A stretch of 64,000 nt of DNA, from the NCBI RefSeq assembly GCF_011799805.1, contig NZ_WXUB01000008.1:81584-145583 (forward strand), in the 5' to 3' direction. Each line of letters starts with the position of its first letter. The stretch's first letter is position 1. The stretch comes from Maribellus sediminis (GTDB taxonomy: Bacteria > Bacteroidota > Bacteroidia > Bacteroidales > Prolixibacteraceae). The translations under genes and the position numbers were made by a program. This document shows positions 16,092-25,908 of this stretch, piece after piece. Under the pieces are notes generated by a model that saw nothing but the letters and a program-made list of their open reading frames with translations, was not told the DNA's origin and did not search any database.

Positions 16092-17060
16092 ATGATTAAA
16101 GTTGGAATTATAGGAGGAGCCGGTTATACGGCCGGAGAGTTGCTAAGGATTTTAATCAATCATCCGCAAGCGGAAATTGCCTTTGTTCAAAGTTCAAGCA
16201 ATGCCGGAAATCCCGTTACCGATGTTCACGTTGATTTGCTGGGCGAAACCGATCTGATATTTACTGATGAAATGCCTTTCGAAAAAGCGGATGTGCTTTT
16301 CCTGTGTATGGGCCATGGTAAATCAGTGGAGTTTATGGAAAATCATTCTTTTCCTAAATATTTGAAGATAATCGATCTGAGCCACGATTTCAGATTGAAA
16401 AGAGAAGGTAATGATTTTGTGTACGGTTTGCCTGAACTAAACCGGGATGAAATTGAATCGTCGGAAAGGATTGCTAATCCCGGTTGTTTTGCTACTGGAA
16501 TTCAGTTGGCGCTGTTGCCTTTGGCTGCTAACGGATTGCTAAACGACGAGGTACATGTTCAGGCGATTACGGGATCTACCGGCGCCGGACAAAAACCAAC
16601 AGAAACTTCGCATTTTAGCTGGCGGAACAATAATTTGTCAGCATATAAAATTTTTGAGCATCAGCACGAGGGCGAGATTTTGCAAAGTTTAAAGCAGCTT
16701 CAGTCGAGTTATACAAGCGACTTTAATTTTGTGCCGATCCGTGGAAATCATACCCGCGGGATTTTTGTGGCAGCCTATACCAAATATTCGGGTTCGCTTG
16801 AAGAAGCGCAAAAATTGTATAATGACTATTATACCGGTCACCCGTTTGTTTTTGTAGTTGAGAATAATCCATCGGTTAAGCAGGTTGTAAATACCAACAA
16901 AGCGGTGGTTTACCTCGAAATACACGGAAATAAACTGGTAATAATAAGTGTTACCGATAACTTGATAAAAGGAGCTTCGGGGCAGGCAGTTCAAAATATG
17001 AACCTGATGTTCGGGCTCGATGAAAAAGCCGGATTGAACTTGAAGCCGGTGGCTTTTTAA
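16092..17060 (+). CDS. argC: N-acyl-gamma-glutamyl-phosphate reductase
   Basis: A 322-aa NADPH-dependent reductase. The dinucleotide site is GIIGGAGYTAGELLR at 5-19. The catalytic cysteine is C132 in NPGCFATG, and the HTRG loop lies in the C-terminal half. It reduces the N-acyl-glutamyl phosphate made by ArgB (not in this window) to the semialdehyde used by ArgD. It may work on succinylated rather than acetylated intermediates, given the downstream transcarbamylase. Confidence 0.95.
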   Translation: MIKVGIIGGAGYTAGELLRILINHPQAEIAFVQSSSNAGNPVTDVHVDLLGETDLIFTDEMPFEKADVLFLCMGHGKSVEFMENHSFPKYLKIIDLSHDFRLKREGNDFVYGLPELNRDEIESSERIANPGCFATGIQLALLPLAANGLLNDEVHVQAITGSTGAGQKPTETSHFSWRNNNLSAYKIFEHQHEGEILQSLKQLQSSYTSDFNFVPIRGNHTRGIFVAAYTKYSGSLEEAQKLYNDYYTGHPFVFVVENNPSVKQVVNTNKAVVYLEIHGNKLVIISVTDNLIKGASGQAVQNMNLMFGLDEKAGLNLKPVAF

Positions 17061-17079
17061 TTCAAAAATAAAAAATGGA

Positions 17080-17128
17080 ATGAAGGAAGGTTTTTAGCTT
17101 CATGCTTCCTGCTTCTGACTTCCGACTA
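17080..17128. repeat. CTTC-rich intergenic repeat
   Basis: GCTTCATGCTTCCTGCTTCTGACTTCCGAC-type sequence (given here only as its CTTC period) fills the argC-argD spacer. Sequences of this style recur between genes in Bacteroidetes genomes. No function is apparent. Confidence 0.35.
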
Positions 17129-17134
17129 TAAAAT

Positions 17135-18286
17135 ATGAAACTATTTGACGTATATCCACTTTTTGATATCACTCCTGTAAAGGCAGAAGGCTGTTATGTT
17201 TGGGATGATCAGGGAAGAAAATACCTCGATTTATATGGAGGGCATGCCGTAATTTCAATCGGGCACAGCCACCCTGATTATGTGCAGAAGATTTCCGGTC
17301 AGCTGAGTCAAATCGGATTTTATTCCAATTCGGTTCAAAATCCATTGCAGCACGAACTGGCCGAGAAGCTGGGCAAACTTTCAGGTTGCGACGACTACCA
17401 GCTTTTTCTGTGTAATTCAGGAGCCGAGGCCAACGAAAATGCGTTGAAACTGGCTTCGTTTATTACCGGAAAGAAAAAGATCATCAGTTATAAGAAAGGA
17501 TTCCACGGACGAACTTCAGCAGCGGTTTCGATTACTGATAATCCAAAGATCATTGCGCCGGTAAACGAAAGCGACAATGCCATTATTCTTCCTTTTAACG
17601 ATATTGAAGCCACTGAAGAAGCCCTGAAAAACGGGAATGTGGCAGCCGTTATTGTTGAAGGAATTCAGGGAATCGGCGGAATTCATGTTCCCGATGCAGA
17701 ATTCCTGGTTCAGCTTAAAAAGCTCACCGAAAAATATGTGGCAGCCCTGATTCTAGACGAAATACAATCGGGGTACGGACGTAGTGGAAAATTCTTTGCC
17801 TTTCAACATACCGATGTTAAGCCCGATATTATTACCATGGCAAAAGGAATGGGCAACGGATTTCCGGTTGGCGGAGTGTTAATTCAATCCGAAATTGAGC
17901 CCTGGTACGGAATGTTGGGAACCACATTTGGTGGAAATCACTTAGCTTGCGCTGCAGCTATTTCGGTACTCGATGTTATGAGCAATGAAAAGCTGGTGGA
18001 AAATGCCGATAAAGTTGGGAACTACCTGATGGAAAAACTGTCGGAGATGGATGCCGATTTCGAATTAAGAGGTAAAGGATTGATGATCGGAATAGAATTC
18101 AAATTCCCGATCAATGACATCCGCCAGCGTTTATTGTTCGATTATGGAATTTTTACCGGTGTATCCGGACAGAATATAATTCGTTTGCTGCCACCGCTTA
18201 GTTTGACAATTCAACAGGCTAATGATTTTTTAGCTGCTTTTGAAGCTGTTTATGCCGAAGTTGCTGAAACGTTGGCAAAAGATTAA
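17135..18286 (+). CDS. argD: acylornithine aminotransferase
   Basis: A 383-aa class III aminotransferase that transfers the amino group of glutamate to N-acyl-glutamate semialdehyde. The PLP lysine is K237 in TMAKGMGNGFPVGG. The phosphate-binding NSGAEANE is at 94-101, and the Asp that holds the pyridine nitrogen lies in LDEIQSGYGR. Full length. It sits between argC and proC in one direction, with short gaps. Such enzymes can also serve ornithine or succinylornithine. Confidence 0.94.
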   Translation: MKLFDVYPLFDITPVKAEGCYVWDDQGRKYLDLYGGHAVISIGHSHPDYVQKISGQLSQIGFYSNSVQNPLQHELAEKLGKLSGCDDYQLFLCNSGAEANENALKLASFITGKKKIISYKKGFHGRTSAAVSITDNPKIIAPVNESDNAIILPFNDIEATEEALKNGNVAAVIVEGIQGIGGIHVPDAEFLVQLKKLTEKYVAALILDEIQSGYGRSGKFFAFQHTDVKPDIITMAKGMGNGFPVGGVLIQSEIEPWYGMLGTTFGGNHLACAAAISVLDVMSNEKLVENADKVGNYLMEKLSEMDADFELRGKGLMIGIEFKFPINDIRQRLLFDYGIFTGVSGQNIIRLLPPLSLTIQQANDFLAAFEAVYAEVAETLAKD

Positions 18287-18318
18287 TACTAATTGAGAAA
18301 GAGACTAAAATCCTGCTT

Positions 18319-19119
18319 ATGGAAACAAAAAAAATAGCCATTATCGGAGTAGGAAATATGGGTGGAGCCATTGTTCATGGCTTACTAAAGTCGGGTTTTG
18401 TGCCGGCTGCCGATATTTACGCTTCCGATAGAAAAGAAGCCAGTTTGGAAGAACTAAAGACATTAGGTGTTAATGTTTATACCGATAACCTGGAGGCAGC
18501 TAAAAATGCCGATGTAGTTATTACAGCGGTAAAACCCTACCATATCGAAGGTGTGATCAATAACATTAAACCGGCACTCAGCCCAGATAAAATTTTTATT
18601 TCGATAGTGGCCGGAGTTGGTATTACTGCTCTGGGAGAAATGGCAGGACGCGACATTCCGATTTTCAGAGTGATGCCAAACACAGCTATCGCCTTGCAGG
18701 AATCGTTAACCTGTATTTCGGCCAACGAAAACACCGCCCCTTATCGCGATTACGTGGTTGAGCTTTTCAATAAAATGGGTAAGACGGTTGAAATTGCTGA
18801 AGAGTTGATGGCAGCGGCTACCGTACTTTCTTCCTGTGGAATTGCTTATGCACTGCGTTACATCAGGGCAGCAATGCAGGGTGGAATTGAAATCGGTTTT
18901 GGCGCCGAGATGGCTCAATTCATCACCGCTCAAACCGTTAAAGGAGCCACCGAATTGTTGTTGCAATCGGGTAATCACCCCGAGCGCGAAATAGATAAAG
19001 TGACCACCCCGATGGGCGTAACCATAACCGGATTGAACGAAATGGAGCATCGTGGATTCAGTTCATCGCTGATTCAGGGATTGATGGCATCGTACAAAAA
19101 AATAGGAAACTCGAAATAA
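18319..19119 (+). CDS. proC: pyrroline-5-carboxylate reductase
   Basis: A 266-aa enzyme performing the last step of proline synthesis. The Rossmann motif GVGNMGGAIVHGLL is at 10-23. The C-terminal dimer domain includes SSCGIAYA and TTPMGVTITGLNEME, the conserved pyrroline site. proB starts 4 nt after its stop, so the two are translationally close. Placement between argD and proB nests proline synthesis inside the arginine cluster; both pathways share glutamate semialdehyde chemistry. Confidence 0.95.
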   Translation: METKKIAIIGVGNMGGAIVHGLLKSGFVPAADIYASDRKEASLEELKTLGVNVYTDNLEAAKNADVVITAVKPYHIEGVINNIKPALSPDKIFISIVAGVGITALGEMAGRDIPIFRVMPNTAIALQESLTCISANENTAPYRDYVVELFNKMGKTVEIAEELMAAATVLSSCGIAYALRYIRAAMQGGIEIGFGAEMAQFITAQTVKGATELLLQSGNHPEREIDKVTTPMGVTITGLNEMEHRGFSSSLIQGLMASYKKIGNSK

Positions 19120-19123
19120 TAAG

Positions 19124-20224
19124 GTGCAGTTCAGGTACAAAAAAATAACCGTTAAAGTAGGCAGCAATGTGTTGGCAAAAGCCGATGGAACGCTGAATGT
19201 TTCGCGCATTGCCCATCTGGTTGATCAAATCGCTTTACTTCACAAAAATGGAGTGGAAGTGGTGTTGGTTTCGTCGGGTGCGGTGGCTGCCGGTAGAGCG
19301 GTAATGCAACCTGCTAAAAAGACCGATGCCGTTTCTCAGCGTCAGTTGTGGGCAGCATTGGGGCAGGTAAAACTCATTTCGCGTTATTCCGATTTTTTCC
19401 AGGAAGATGGATTAACTTGTGCACAGGTGCTTACAACCAAGGAAAATTTTTCGAGCCGCGGTCATTACCTGAACATGAAAAACTGCATCACGACTTTGCT
19501 CGAAAATAAGGTAATTCCGATTGTTAATGAAAACGATACGATCTCGGTAACAGAACTCATGTTTACCGATAACGACGAGCTTTCAGGACTGATTGCTTCG
19601 ATGGTCGATTCAGAGGCGCTGATAATCCTTTCGAACGTCGACGGAGTTTTTAGCGCTCATCCAAACAGTGAAAATGCTGAGTTGATCGAACGGATTGAGG
19701 TTAACGAGAAAGAACCGGCTGATGCGATTTCTTCTGAACAATCGAATTTTGGAAGAGGTGGTATGCACACAAAATTCAGAATTGCTAAGAAAGTGGCCAG
19801 CGATGGAATTGCCGTTCATGTGGCTAACGGAACCACGGAGAATGTGCTGGTCGATTTGCTGAATGAAGAAAAGAATCTGAAGCACACCTATTTTGTTCCG
19901 GCCACAAAACCATCGAGCGGTGTTAAAAAATGGATCGCTTATTCCGACGGATTTGCAAAGGGCGAAGTGGTTATAAACGAAGGTGCCGAAAAAGCGTTGA
20001 CTTCAGAAAAAGCTGTGAGTTTATTGCCGGTTGGAGTTATCAGCGTAGAAGGTTTCTTTAAGCGTGGAGATCTTATTAAGATCAGAAGCGAAAAGGGAAA
20101 CGTCATCGGCTTAGGAAAAGCGGCGTATAATTCAGATCGGATTGAGAAGGAAAAACTGTCGGAGAAGCAGAAACCGGTGGTTCATTACGATTATTTATAC
20201 CTGGAACACAAAAACGGAAATTGA
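19124..20224 (+). CDS. proB: glutamate 5-kinase
   Basis: A 366-aa kinase that phosphorylates glutamate to start proline synthesis. It opens at a GTG 4 nt after proC; the product begins MQFRYKKITVKVGSNVL, normal for the family. The amino acid kinase domain carries VLVSSGAVAAGR and IPIVNENDTIS. A C-terminal PUA domain (about 275-355) is present. ProB is usually feedback-inhibited by proline. A palindromic, terminator-like repeat separates it from proA. Confidence 0.95.
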   Translation: MQFRYKKITVKVGSNVLAKADGTLNVSRIAHLVDQIALLHKNGVEVVLVSSGAVAAGRAVMQPAKKTDAVSQRQLWAALGQVKLISRYSDFFQEDGLTCAQVLTTKENFSSRGHYLNMKNCITTLLENKVIPIVNENDTISVTELMFTDNDELSGLIASMVDSEALIILSNVDGVFSAHPNSENAELIERIEVNEKEPADAISSEQSNFGRGGMHTKFRIAKKVASDGIAVHVANGTTENVLVDLLNEEKNLKHTYFVPATKPSSGVKKWIAYSDGFAKGEVVINEGAEKALTSEKAVSLLPVGVISVEGFFKRGDLIKIRSEKGNVIGLGKAAYNSDRIEKEKLSEKQKPVVHYDYLYLEHKNGN

Positions 20225-20335
20225 AAAGATAGATACTTAAAATAAAGAATAGCTCAGGGTATGCATACTAACGCCTGTTACAGGCAACTACCCATTATCC
20301 CTTTTATTAGCCTTAATTAGAACTTATTCTGAGCT

Positions 20336-20363
20336 CCCTCTCCCTCCCCCGGGAGAGGGTTTT
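20336..20363. repeat. GC-rich palindrome between proB and proA
   Basis: CCCTCTCC (20336-20343) pairs with GGAGAGGG (20352-20359), with TTTT after it. It could act as a partial terminator, but the sequence resembles dispersed CCCTCTCC/GGAGAGGG intergenic repeats. A second hairpin, GCCTGTTACAGGC, lies about 65 nt earlier. Confidence 0.45.
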
Positions 20364-20403
20364 ACTTTGAAAGAATAACATTTTGACCTAAAAGTCAGAC
20401 AAA

Positions 20404-21654
20404 ATGAAAATAGAACAACAGCTGCAAAAAACACTGGAAGCGTCACAGAAGCTCAATTTGGTTGAGCACGATCGAATTGTGGCATTTCTTAAGGAATTAG
20501 CTGCACAGGCGCGGTCGAACACCGATTTAATTCTGGACGAAAACAAAAAGGATCTTGAGCGGATGGACCCTGAAGATACGAAATACGACCGTTTAAAACT
20601 CACAAAAGAACGTATTGAAGGAATCGCTTCGGATATTGAAAATGTTGCCGGCCTGGAAAATCCGGTAGGTAAAATTCTTAAGGAAACAGTGCGCCCGAAT
20701 GGTTTACAGATTCAAAAAATAACCGTACCCTTTGGCGTGATTGGCATTATTTACGAGGCACGTCCAAATGTAACTTTCGATGTTTTTGCTCTTTGTCTGA
20801 AATCAGGAAATGCCTGTGTGTTGAAAGGTGGCAGCGACGCCATTTATTCGAATACAGTCATCGTTTCTATTATTCAGCAGGTATTAAAACAATTCAATAT
20901 CGACGAAAATACCGTGACTTTGTTGCCGGCAGGCCGCGAAGAAACCAATGAAATGTTGCGTGCCCGTGCTTACATCGATCTGATCATACCAAGAGGGAGT
21001 CAGGGACTCATCAACTTTGTGCGCGACAATGCAACAATCCCTGTTATTGAAACAGGCGCCGGTATTTGCCATACTTATTTCGATGAATTTGGCGATGCCG
21101 AAAAAGGAACAGAGATCATTTTCAATGCTAAAACTCGACGTCCTTCGGTATGCAATGCGCTCGATTGTTTGGTGATTCACAGTAGTCGTCTCAACGAGCT
21201 GCCAAAATTCGCGGAAAAGCTTCTGGAAGAAAATGTGGTAATATATGCCGATGAACGTTCGATGCCCGAAATCAGTAACGTTTATCCCGAAGACCTGCTT
21301 TTTGAAGCGACAGAAGAAAGTTTCGGGACAGAATTCCTCTCGCTGAAAATGTCGGTAAAAACCGTGGATTCTTTTGAAGAGGCCATTAAACAGATCAACA
21401 CGCATAGCTCGAAACACAGCGAGGCAATCATCACCGAGGACAATGCTCGCATTGAAATTTTCCGGAAAGTGATCGACGCTTCATCTGTGTATTCCAACGC
21501 ATCAACGGCTTTCACCGACGGAGCACAATTCGGACTGGGAGCCGAAATTGGGATCAGTACGCAAAAGCTACACGCCCGCGGGCCAATGGCACTCGAAGAA
21601 TTAACCAGCTATAAATGGATCATTGAAGGAAACGGACAAACAAGACCAAAATAA
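20404..21654 (+). CDS. proA: gamma-glutamyl phosphate reductase
   Basis: A 416-aa aldehyde-dehydrogenase-fold enzyme that reduces gamma-glutamyl phosphate to glutamate semialdehyde with NADPH. The catalytic cysteine is C250 in [11 protein letters not shown], and the cofactor region is [10 protein letters not shown] near 118-127. Its substrate is unstable, so ProA normally works with ProB, which lies upstream. The last codons precede the transcarbamylase by about 10 nt. Confidence 0.95.
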   Translation: MKIEQQLQKTLEASQKLNLVEHDRIVAFLKELAAQARSNTDLILDENKKDLERMDPEDTKYDRLKLTKERIEGIASDIENVAGLENPVGKILKETVRPNGLQIQKITVPFGVIGIIYEARPNVTFDVFALCLKSGNACVLKGGSDAIYSNTVIVSIIQQVLKQFNIDENTVTLLPAGREETNEMLRARAYIDLIIPRGSQGLINFVRDNATIPVIETGAGICHTYFDEFGDAEKGTEIIFNAKTRRPSVCNALDCLVIHSSRLNELPKFAEKLLEENVVIYADERSMPEISNVYPEDLLFEATEESFGTEFLSLKMSVKTVDSFEEAIKQINTHSSKHSEAIITEDNARIEIFRKVIDASSVYSNASTAFTDGAQFGLGAEIGISTQKLHARGPMALEELTSYKWIIEGNGQTRPK

Positions 21655-21664
21655 ACACTGCAGA

Positions 21665-22612
21665 ATGAAAAAATTTATATCAGTAAAAGACATACCAAGC
21701 ATTGACGAAGCCATTAAAACGGCTTTCGAAGTCAAGCAAAACAAATTTGGTTTTCAGCACCTCGGAAAGAATAAAACGATGGTTCTGGTATTTTTTAACT
21801 CAAGTTTGCGTACCCGACTGAGTACTCAAAAGGCGGCCATGAACCTGGGCATGAATACCATGGTGATGAACGTGAACGAAGACAGCTGGCAGCTGGAATC
21901 GGAAATGGGAGTTGTTATGGACGGTACCAATGCCGAACATTTGCGCGAGGCCATTCCGGTAATCGGTAAATACTGCGATGTGATCGGAGTTCGTGCGTTT
22001 GCCAAATTCGAAAAACGCGAAGATGACTATTCCGAAAAAATTCTGAGCCAGTTTGTGGAGTATGCCGGTGTTCCGGTGGTTAGCATGGAAGGAGCAACAC
22101 GCCATCCACTTCAGAGTTATGCCGATTTGCTGACCATAGAAGAACACAAAAAAGTGGATCGTCCGAAAGTAGTGCTAACCTGGGCACCTCACCCGCGTGC
22201 TTTGCCACAGGCAGTGGCGAATTCGTTTGTTGAATGGATGCGCGAAACCGACTACGAACTGGTGGTTACTCATCCCGAAGGTTATGAATTGGCTCCGGAA
22301 TTTATGGGCGATGTGAAGGTGGAATACGATCAGAAGAAAGCTTTTGAAGGGGCGGATTTCGTTTATGCCAAAAACTGGGCTTCCTACACCCACTACGGAC
22401 AAATTCTTTCAAAAGATTTCGGCTGGACAGTTGATGAAGCAAAAATGGCGCTTACCAACGATGCCAAATTCATGCACTGTTTGCCGGTACGCAGAAACGT
22501 TGTAGTAACTGATGGTGTGATTGACAGCCCGAATTCAATTGTTGTTGATGAAGCATACAACCGCGAAATTACTGCACAGGCTGTATTAAAAATGATTTTG
22601 GAGAATTCATAA
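21665..22612 (+). CDS. argF': N-acylornithine carbamoyltransferase (SOTCase/AOTCase type)
   Basis: A 315-aa transcarbamylase. Carbamoyl phosphate is bound by SLRTR (47-51), HPLQ and HCLPVRR. The overall sequence closely follows the Bacteroides fragilis N-succinylornithine transcarbamylase as I remember it, not ordinary ornithine transcarbamylase. The start at 21665 gives MKKFISVKDI; the longer ORF overlaps proA. At position 90, where Pro marks succinyl specificity and Glu marks acetyl specificity in published work, this protein has Ala (DGTNAEHL). The loop KNWASYTHYGQ is two residues shorter than in B. fragilis. It uses carbamoyl phosphate from CarAB. Confidence 0.9.
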   Translation: MKKFISVKDIPSIDEAIKTAFEVKQNKFGFQHLGKNKTMVLVFFNSSLRTRLSTQKAAMNLGMNTMVMNVNEDSWQLESEMGVVMDGTNAEHLREAIPVIGKYCDVIGVRAFAKFEKREDDYSEKILSQFVEYAGVPVVSMEGATRHPLQSYADLLTIEEHKKVDRPKVVLTWAPHPRALPQAVANSFVEWMRETDYELVVTHPEGYELAPEFMGDVKVEYDQKKAFEGADFVYAKNWASYTHYGQILSKDFGWTVDEAKMALTNDAKFMHCLPVRRNVVVTDGVIDSPNSIVVDEAYNREITAQAVLKMILENS

Positions 22613-22652
22613 TGATTAATTTTGTGGCCGGACGGACACAGAACATAAGTAA

Positions 22653-23384
22653 ATGAGTAAAAAAATCGAAATAATTCCGGCCATTGACTTGATCGACGGC
22701 AAATGCGTGCGCCTTTCGCAGGGCGATTATAACCAGAAAACGGTTTACAACGAGAATCCGCTGGAAGTGGCAAAGATGTTTGAGACTGCAGGAATTCAGC
22801 GCCTGCATTTGGTGGATCTTGACGGAGCAAAGGCAAAACACATCGTAAATTATAAGGTTCTTGAAGCGATCGCCACAAAAACTGATCTGGTAATTGATTT
22901 TGGTGGTGGTTTGAAATCGGATAAGGACCTTGAAATTGCATTCAGTTCCGGGGCGGCCATGGTTACGGGAGGAAGTATCGCTGTTAAAGAAAGAGATATA
23001 TTCCTGGCCTGGCTCGAAAAATACGGGAACGGTAAAATCATCCTCGGAGCCGATGCAAAAGACGGAAAAATTGCCGTGAGTGGCTGGCTGGAAACCACTG
23101 AATTGGCTGTGATAGATTTTATTTCAGAGTATTTTACGAAGGGAATTCAAAAGGTAATTTCTACAGATATCAGCCGCGACGGTATGCTCAGCGGACCTGC
23201 TTTTGAGCTTTACTCCGAAATAATGGAAAAGCTTCCGAAGGTTGAAATTATCGCCAGTGGAGGTATCGCTTCGATGGACGACATATTAAAATTAGATGAA
23301 ATGGGAGTTCCGGGTGTAATTACCGGTAAAGCTATTTACGAAAATCGGATAACTTTGAAAGAAATAGAGAAGTTCATACTTTAA
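22653..23384 (+). CDS. hisA: HisA, ProFAR isomerase
   Basis: A 243-aa (beta-alpha)8-barrel enzyme (EC 5.3.1.16) that opens the ribose of ProFAR in histidine synthesis. [14 protein letters not shown] at 8-21 supplies the first catalytic Asp; the second is in STDISRDGM. It lies 40 nt after the transcarbamylase and 8 nt before hisF, so histidine genes continue the arginine transcript or begin their own. hisG, D, C, B and H are not in the window. Confidence 0.95.
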   Translation: MSKKIEIIPAIDLIDGKCVRLSQGDYNQKTVYNENPLEVAKMFETAGIQRLHLVDLDGAKAKHIVNYKVLEAIATKTDLVIDFGGGLKSDKDLEIAFSSGAAMVTGGSIAVKERDIFLAWLEKYGNGKIILGADAKDGKIAVSGWLETTELAVIDFISEYFTKGIQKVISTDISRDGMLSGPAFELYSEIMEKLPKVEIIASGGIASMDDILKLDEMGVPGVITGKAIYENRITLKEIEKFIL

Positions 23385-23392
23385 ACTCAGGA

Positions 23393-24148
23393 ATGCTGGC
23401 AAAAAGAATTATACCGTGTCTCGATATTAAAGACGGCCAAACCGTCAAGGGAATTAACTTTGTAAATATTCAGGAAGTTGGCGACCCGGTTGAACTGGGC
23501 GCAAAATACGCTGCTGAAGGCGCCGATGAATTGTGTTTTCTTGACATCACAGCAACCCACGAAGGCAGAAAAACATTTGTTGAGCTGGTAAAACGTATTG
23601 CGGCACATTTAAATATTCCGTTTACCGTTGGTGGTGGAATCAGCGAATTGAGTGATGCCGAAAAGTTGCTCAGTGCCGGTGCTGATAAGATTTCCATCAA
23701 TTCTTCAGCTGTGCGAAATCCAAAGTTGATCGACGATCTGGCGCTGCATTTCGGAAGCCAGTTTGTGGTGGTAGCAATTGATGCACGTGGCGATGAAAAT
23801 AACCACTGGACAGTTACCGTGAATGGTGGGCGCATCCCGACCGACAAAGAACTTTTTTCCTGGGCAAAAGAAGCCGAAGACCGCGGCGCAGGTGAGATTC
23901 TTTTTACATCGATGAACCACGACGGTACCAAAAATGGTTTTGCCAACGAGCAACTTTCGAAGATGGCGGATATGTTGAAGATCCCAATAATCGCTTCGGG
24001 CGGAGCCGGTGCAACAGAGCATTTTGTTGATGTTTTTACCAAGGGGAAAGCTGATGCCGGTCTGGCAGCCAGCATCTTTCATTACAACGAGATTCAAATT
24101 CCGGTACTTAAGAATTACTTAAAACAAAACGGTATAGTTGTCCGTTAA
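23393..24148 (+). CDS. hisF: imidazole glycerol phosphate synthase, cyclase subunit
   Basis: A 251-aa barrel enzyme that works with HisH glutaminase to form imidazole glycerol phosphate and AICAR. The catalytic Asp is in [14 protein letters not shown] at the N-terminus and the second in FTSMNHDGT. The phosphate loops VGGGI and ASGGAG are clear. hisH is not adjacent. Confidence 0.95.
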   Translation: MLAKRIIPCLDIKDGQTVKGINFVNIQEVGDPVELGAKYAAEGADELCFLDITATHEGRKTFVELVKRIAAHLNIPFTVGGGISELSDAEKLLSAGADKISINSSAVRNPKLIDDLALHFGSQFVVVAIDARGDENNHWTVTVNGGRIPTDKELFSWAKEAEDRGAGEILFTSMNHDGTKNGFANEQLSKMADMLKIPIIASGGAGATEHFVDVFTKGKADAGLAASIFHYNEIQIPVLKNYLKQNGIVVR

Positions 24149-24292
24149 TTGATGCTTTGTTATACCTTCGCGTCTGGTTGAGTCAAGAAAAAAGGCTGTT
24201 TTATTCTGAAAATGAATAAAATCAGGCCTGAACGGTGTGGTTCTTCCCGTTCGGAAACAGTAGAAAAAAAGAGGAACGAAATAGTTGAAAGC

Positions 24293-24910
24293 ATGAAGAT
24301 TTTAAAAGAAATATCGCAACTTGATTTTGAAAAAGGAGATGGATTAATTCCTGCCATCATTCAGGATGCAGAAACAAACAATGTATTAATGCTGGGCTAC
24401 ATGAACAGCGAAGCGTTGGCAAAAACCCAGGTTAGCGGAAAAGTAACCTTTTTTAGCCGCTCGAAAAACCGTTTGTGGACAAAAGGCGAAGAGTCGGGTA
24501 ACTTTTTGCATGTTATCTCAATAGGTGTTGATTGCGACAACGATACCCTTTTAATCAAGGTTCATCCGGCGGGTCCGGTTTGCCACACCGGTACAGATAC
24601 TTGTTTCGAAGAAGTAAATGCATCCAACGAAATATTGTTCCTGAGTTACCTTCAGGATTTTATCGACAACCGTAAGATTGATATGCCCGAAGGTTCTTAC
24701 ACTACTTCCTTATTTCAAAAAGGAACACGTAAAATCACACAAAAAGTTGGCGAGGAAGCGGTTGAAACCATTATTGGTGCAATGGCAAACGATGACGAAA
24801 ACTTTATTTACGAAGCCGGAGATCTTTTGTATCATCTGATTGTTTTGCTGGCACATAAAGGATACCGCATCGAAGACATTGTTCGCGAACTGCGCAAACG
24901 CCACAAATAA
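24293..24910 (+). CDS. hisI: HisIE, phosphoribosyl-AMP cyclohydrolase / ATP pyrophosphatase
   Basis: A 205-aa fusion catalysing two consecutive early steps of histidine synthesis. The HisI half has GYMNSEAL, SRSKNRLWTKGE and the metal-binding CDNDTLL and CHTGTDTC. The HisE half has KVGEEAVETIIGA and a YEAGDLLYHLIVLL helix. An in-frame ATG 81 nt earlier would add a basic tail of 27 residues that is not seen in the family, so 24293 was chosen. A 143-nt gap from hisF contains a hairpin (TTTTATTC/GAATAAAA, 24199-24221). Confidence 0.93.
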   Translation: MKILKEISQLDFEKGDGLIPAIIQDAETNNVLMLGYMNSEALAKTQVSGKVTFFSRSKNRLWTKGEESGNFLHVISIGVDCDNDTLLIKVHPAGPVCHTGTDTCFEEVNASNEILFLSYLQDFIDNRKIDMPEGSYTTSLFQKGTRKITQKVGEEAVETIIGAMANDDENFIYEAGDLLYHLIVLLAHKGYRIEDIVRELRKRHK

Positions 24911-25061
24911 ATATCCGGAAAAGATCAGGATAAATGCTTTGGCTTTATTGTTGAATAAAAGCCTATGTTCAAAAAGCTTTTCTATAACATAGTTAAGTAA
25001 CATAGTTGTAAAACATTGCCAATTAATGTGTTGCACGCTGGTTTTTCTGTGTTGGAGTCCT

Positions 25062-25069
25062 TAGTTTTG
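25062..25069 (+). promoter_or_regulatory. -7 element before hypothetical gene
   Basis: TAGTTTTG matches TAnnTTTG exactly, 30 nt before the ATG at 25100. No TTTG at the ideal upstream distance. Confidence 0.4.
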
Positions 25070-25099
25070 TATTAACTGCTAATCGATAAAATCCGTATT

Positions 25100-25780
25100 A
25101 TGGAAACTCTAACCGTTTGTTCAACCAGTGTGGCCACTGTTTTGGCTTGTCAGAAAATTGCCCGGACGTTTAAGGAGAACATTTTTGAGCTATCGAGTGT
25201 GCGTTCGGAATGGGATATGGAATATGCCATTTCGTTAAATGTATGGATCGATGACACCATTGAAAAGCATTATGCCGATTCTTTGGATGCTTTGGAAAAT
25301 GAGCGTTACAGGCAATGGCACGAAATTATGGTTGCCGCATTACAGCACCTGAAAGTTTTACGCGCTTCAGTTAAAATCGATTTCAAGAACGATAAGGAGT
25401 TTTTAAGAGACTTCTTTGAAAGAACAGGTTATAACGCCTATTTCAGCGATGCAAAAAATGGTGATCACCTCGGTCTGTTCAATTTTCTGAAAACTTTTGC
25501 CGCCAATATCGATGAGAATACGCGTCAGAAAATTGTTGAACGTGGTACTGTAGACGCACTATTCGACAAAATATTGGCTTGTGCTAACCGTGTAAATGAA
25601 TTCAGAGATTGCTTTGTTGCCCTCGAAGGCGACGCCGTTCTCGATAATTATGGAAAGAAAGAGGTGGCCAGCATTTACACTACCATTCAGGATATTTGTC
25701 GGGTGGCTATTGCCTATTATCAATTCGATCCCGATAAAAGATGCGGATTTAGCTATTACAAAGTACTCGTGAACCTGTAG
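25100..25780 (+). CDS. hypothetical cytoplasmic helical protein, 226 aa
   Basis: I do not recognise this protein. It is predicted largely alpha-helical, with no signal peptide or membrane segment. Visible stretches include WDMEYAISLNVWIDDTIEKHY, a conserved-looking RDFFERTGYNAYFSDAKNGDH in the middle, and YYQFDPDKRCGFSYYKVL at the end. It has its own -7 element and is closed by two terminators, so it is monocistronic. Position after hisIE does not suggest a role in histidine synthesis. Codon use looks like its neighbours. Confidence 0.7.
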   Translation: METLTVCSTSVATVLACQKIARTFKENIFELSSVRSEWDMEYAISLNVWIDDTIEKHYADSLDALENERYRQWHEIMVAALQHLKVLRASVKIDFKNDKEFLRDFFERTGYNAYFSDAKNGDHLGLFNFLKTFAANIDENTRQKIVERGTVDALFDKILACANRVNEFRDCFVALEGDAVLDNYGKKEVASIYTTIQDICRVAIAYYQFDPDKRCGFSYYKVLVNL

Positions 25781-25810
25781 TTTTTTATACCTAATAATTA
25801 ACATGATTTG

Positions 25811-25848
25811 AATCAGTCTGGCTGTATATCGGCCGGGCTGATTTTTTT
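25811..25848 (+). terminator. terminator, first of a pair
   Basis: AATCAGTCTGGC pairs imperfectly with GGGCTGATT and is followed by seven T. Confidence 0.65.
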
Positions 25849-25853
25849 AAAAG

Positions 25854-25896
25854 AAAAAGCCGTTAAAGTTCAACTTTAACGGCTTTTTCTTTTTTT
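25854..25896. terminator. bidirectional terminator
   Basis: AAAAAGCCGTTAAAGTT and AACTTTAACGGCTTTTT form a perfect 17-bp stem around one C, with T runs on both strands. It separates the rightward hypothetical gene from leftward queA. Confidence 0.9.
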
Positions 25897-25908
25897 GTCG
25901 TTCTGGCT

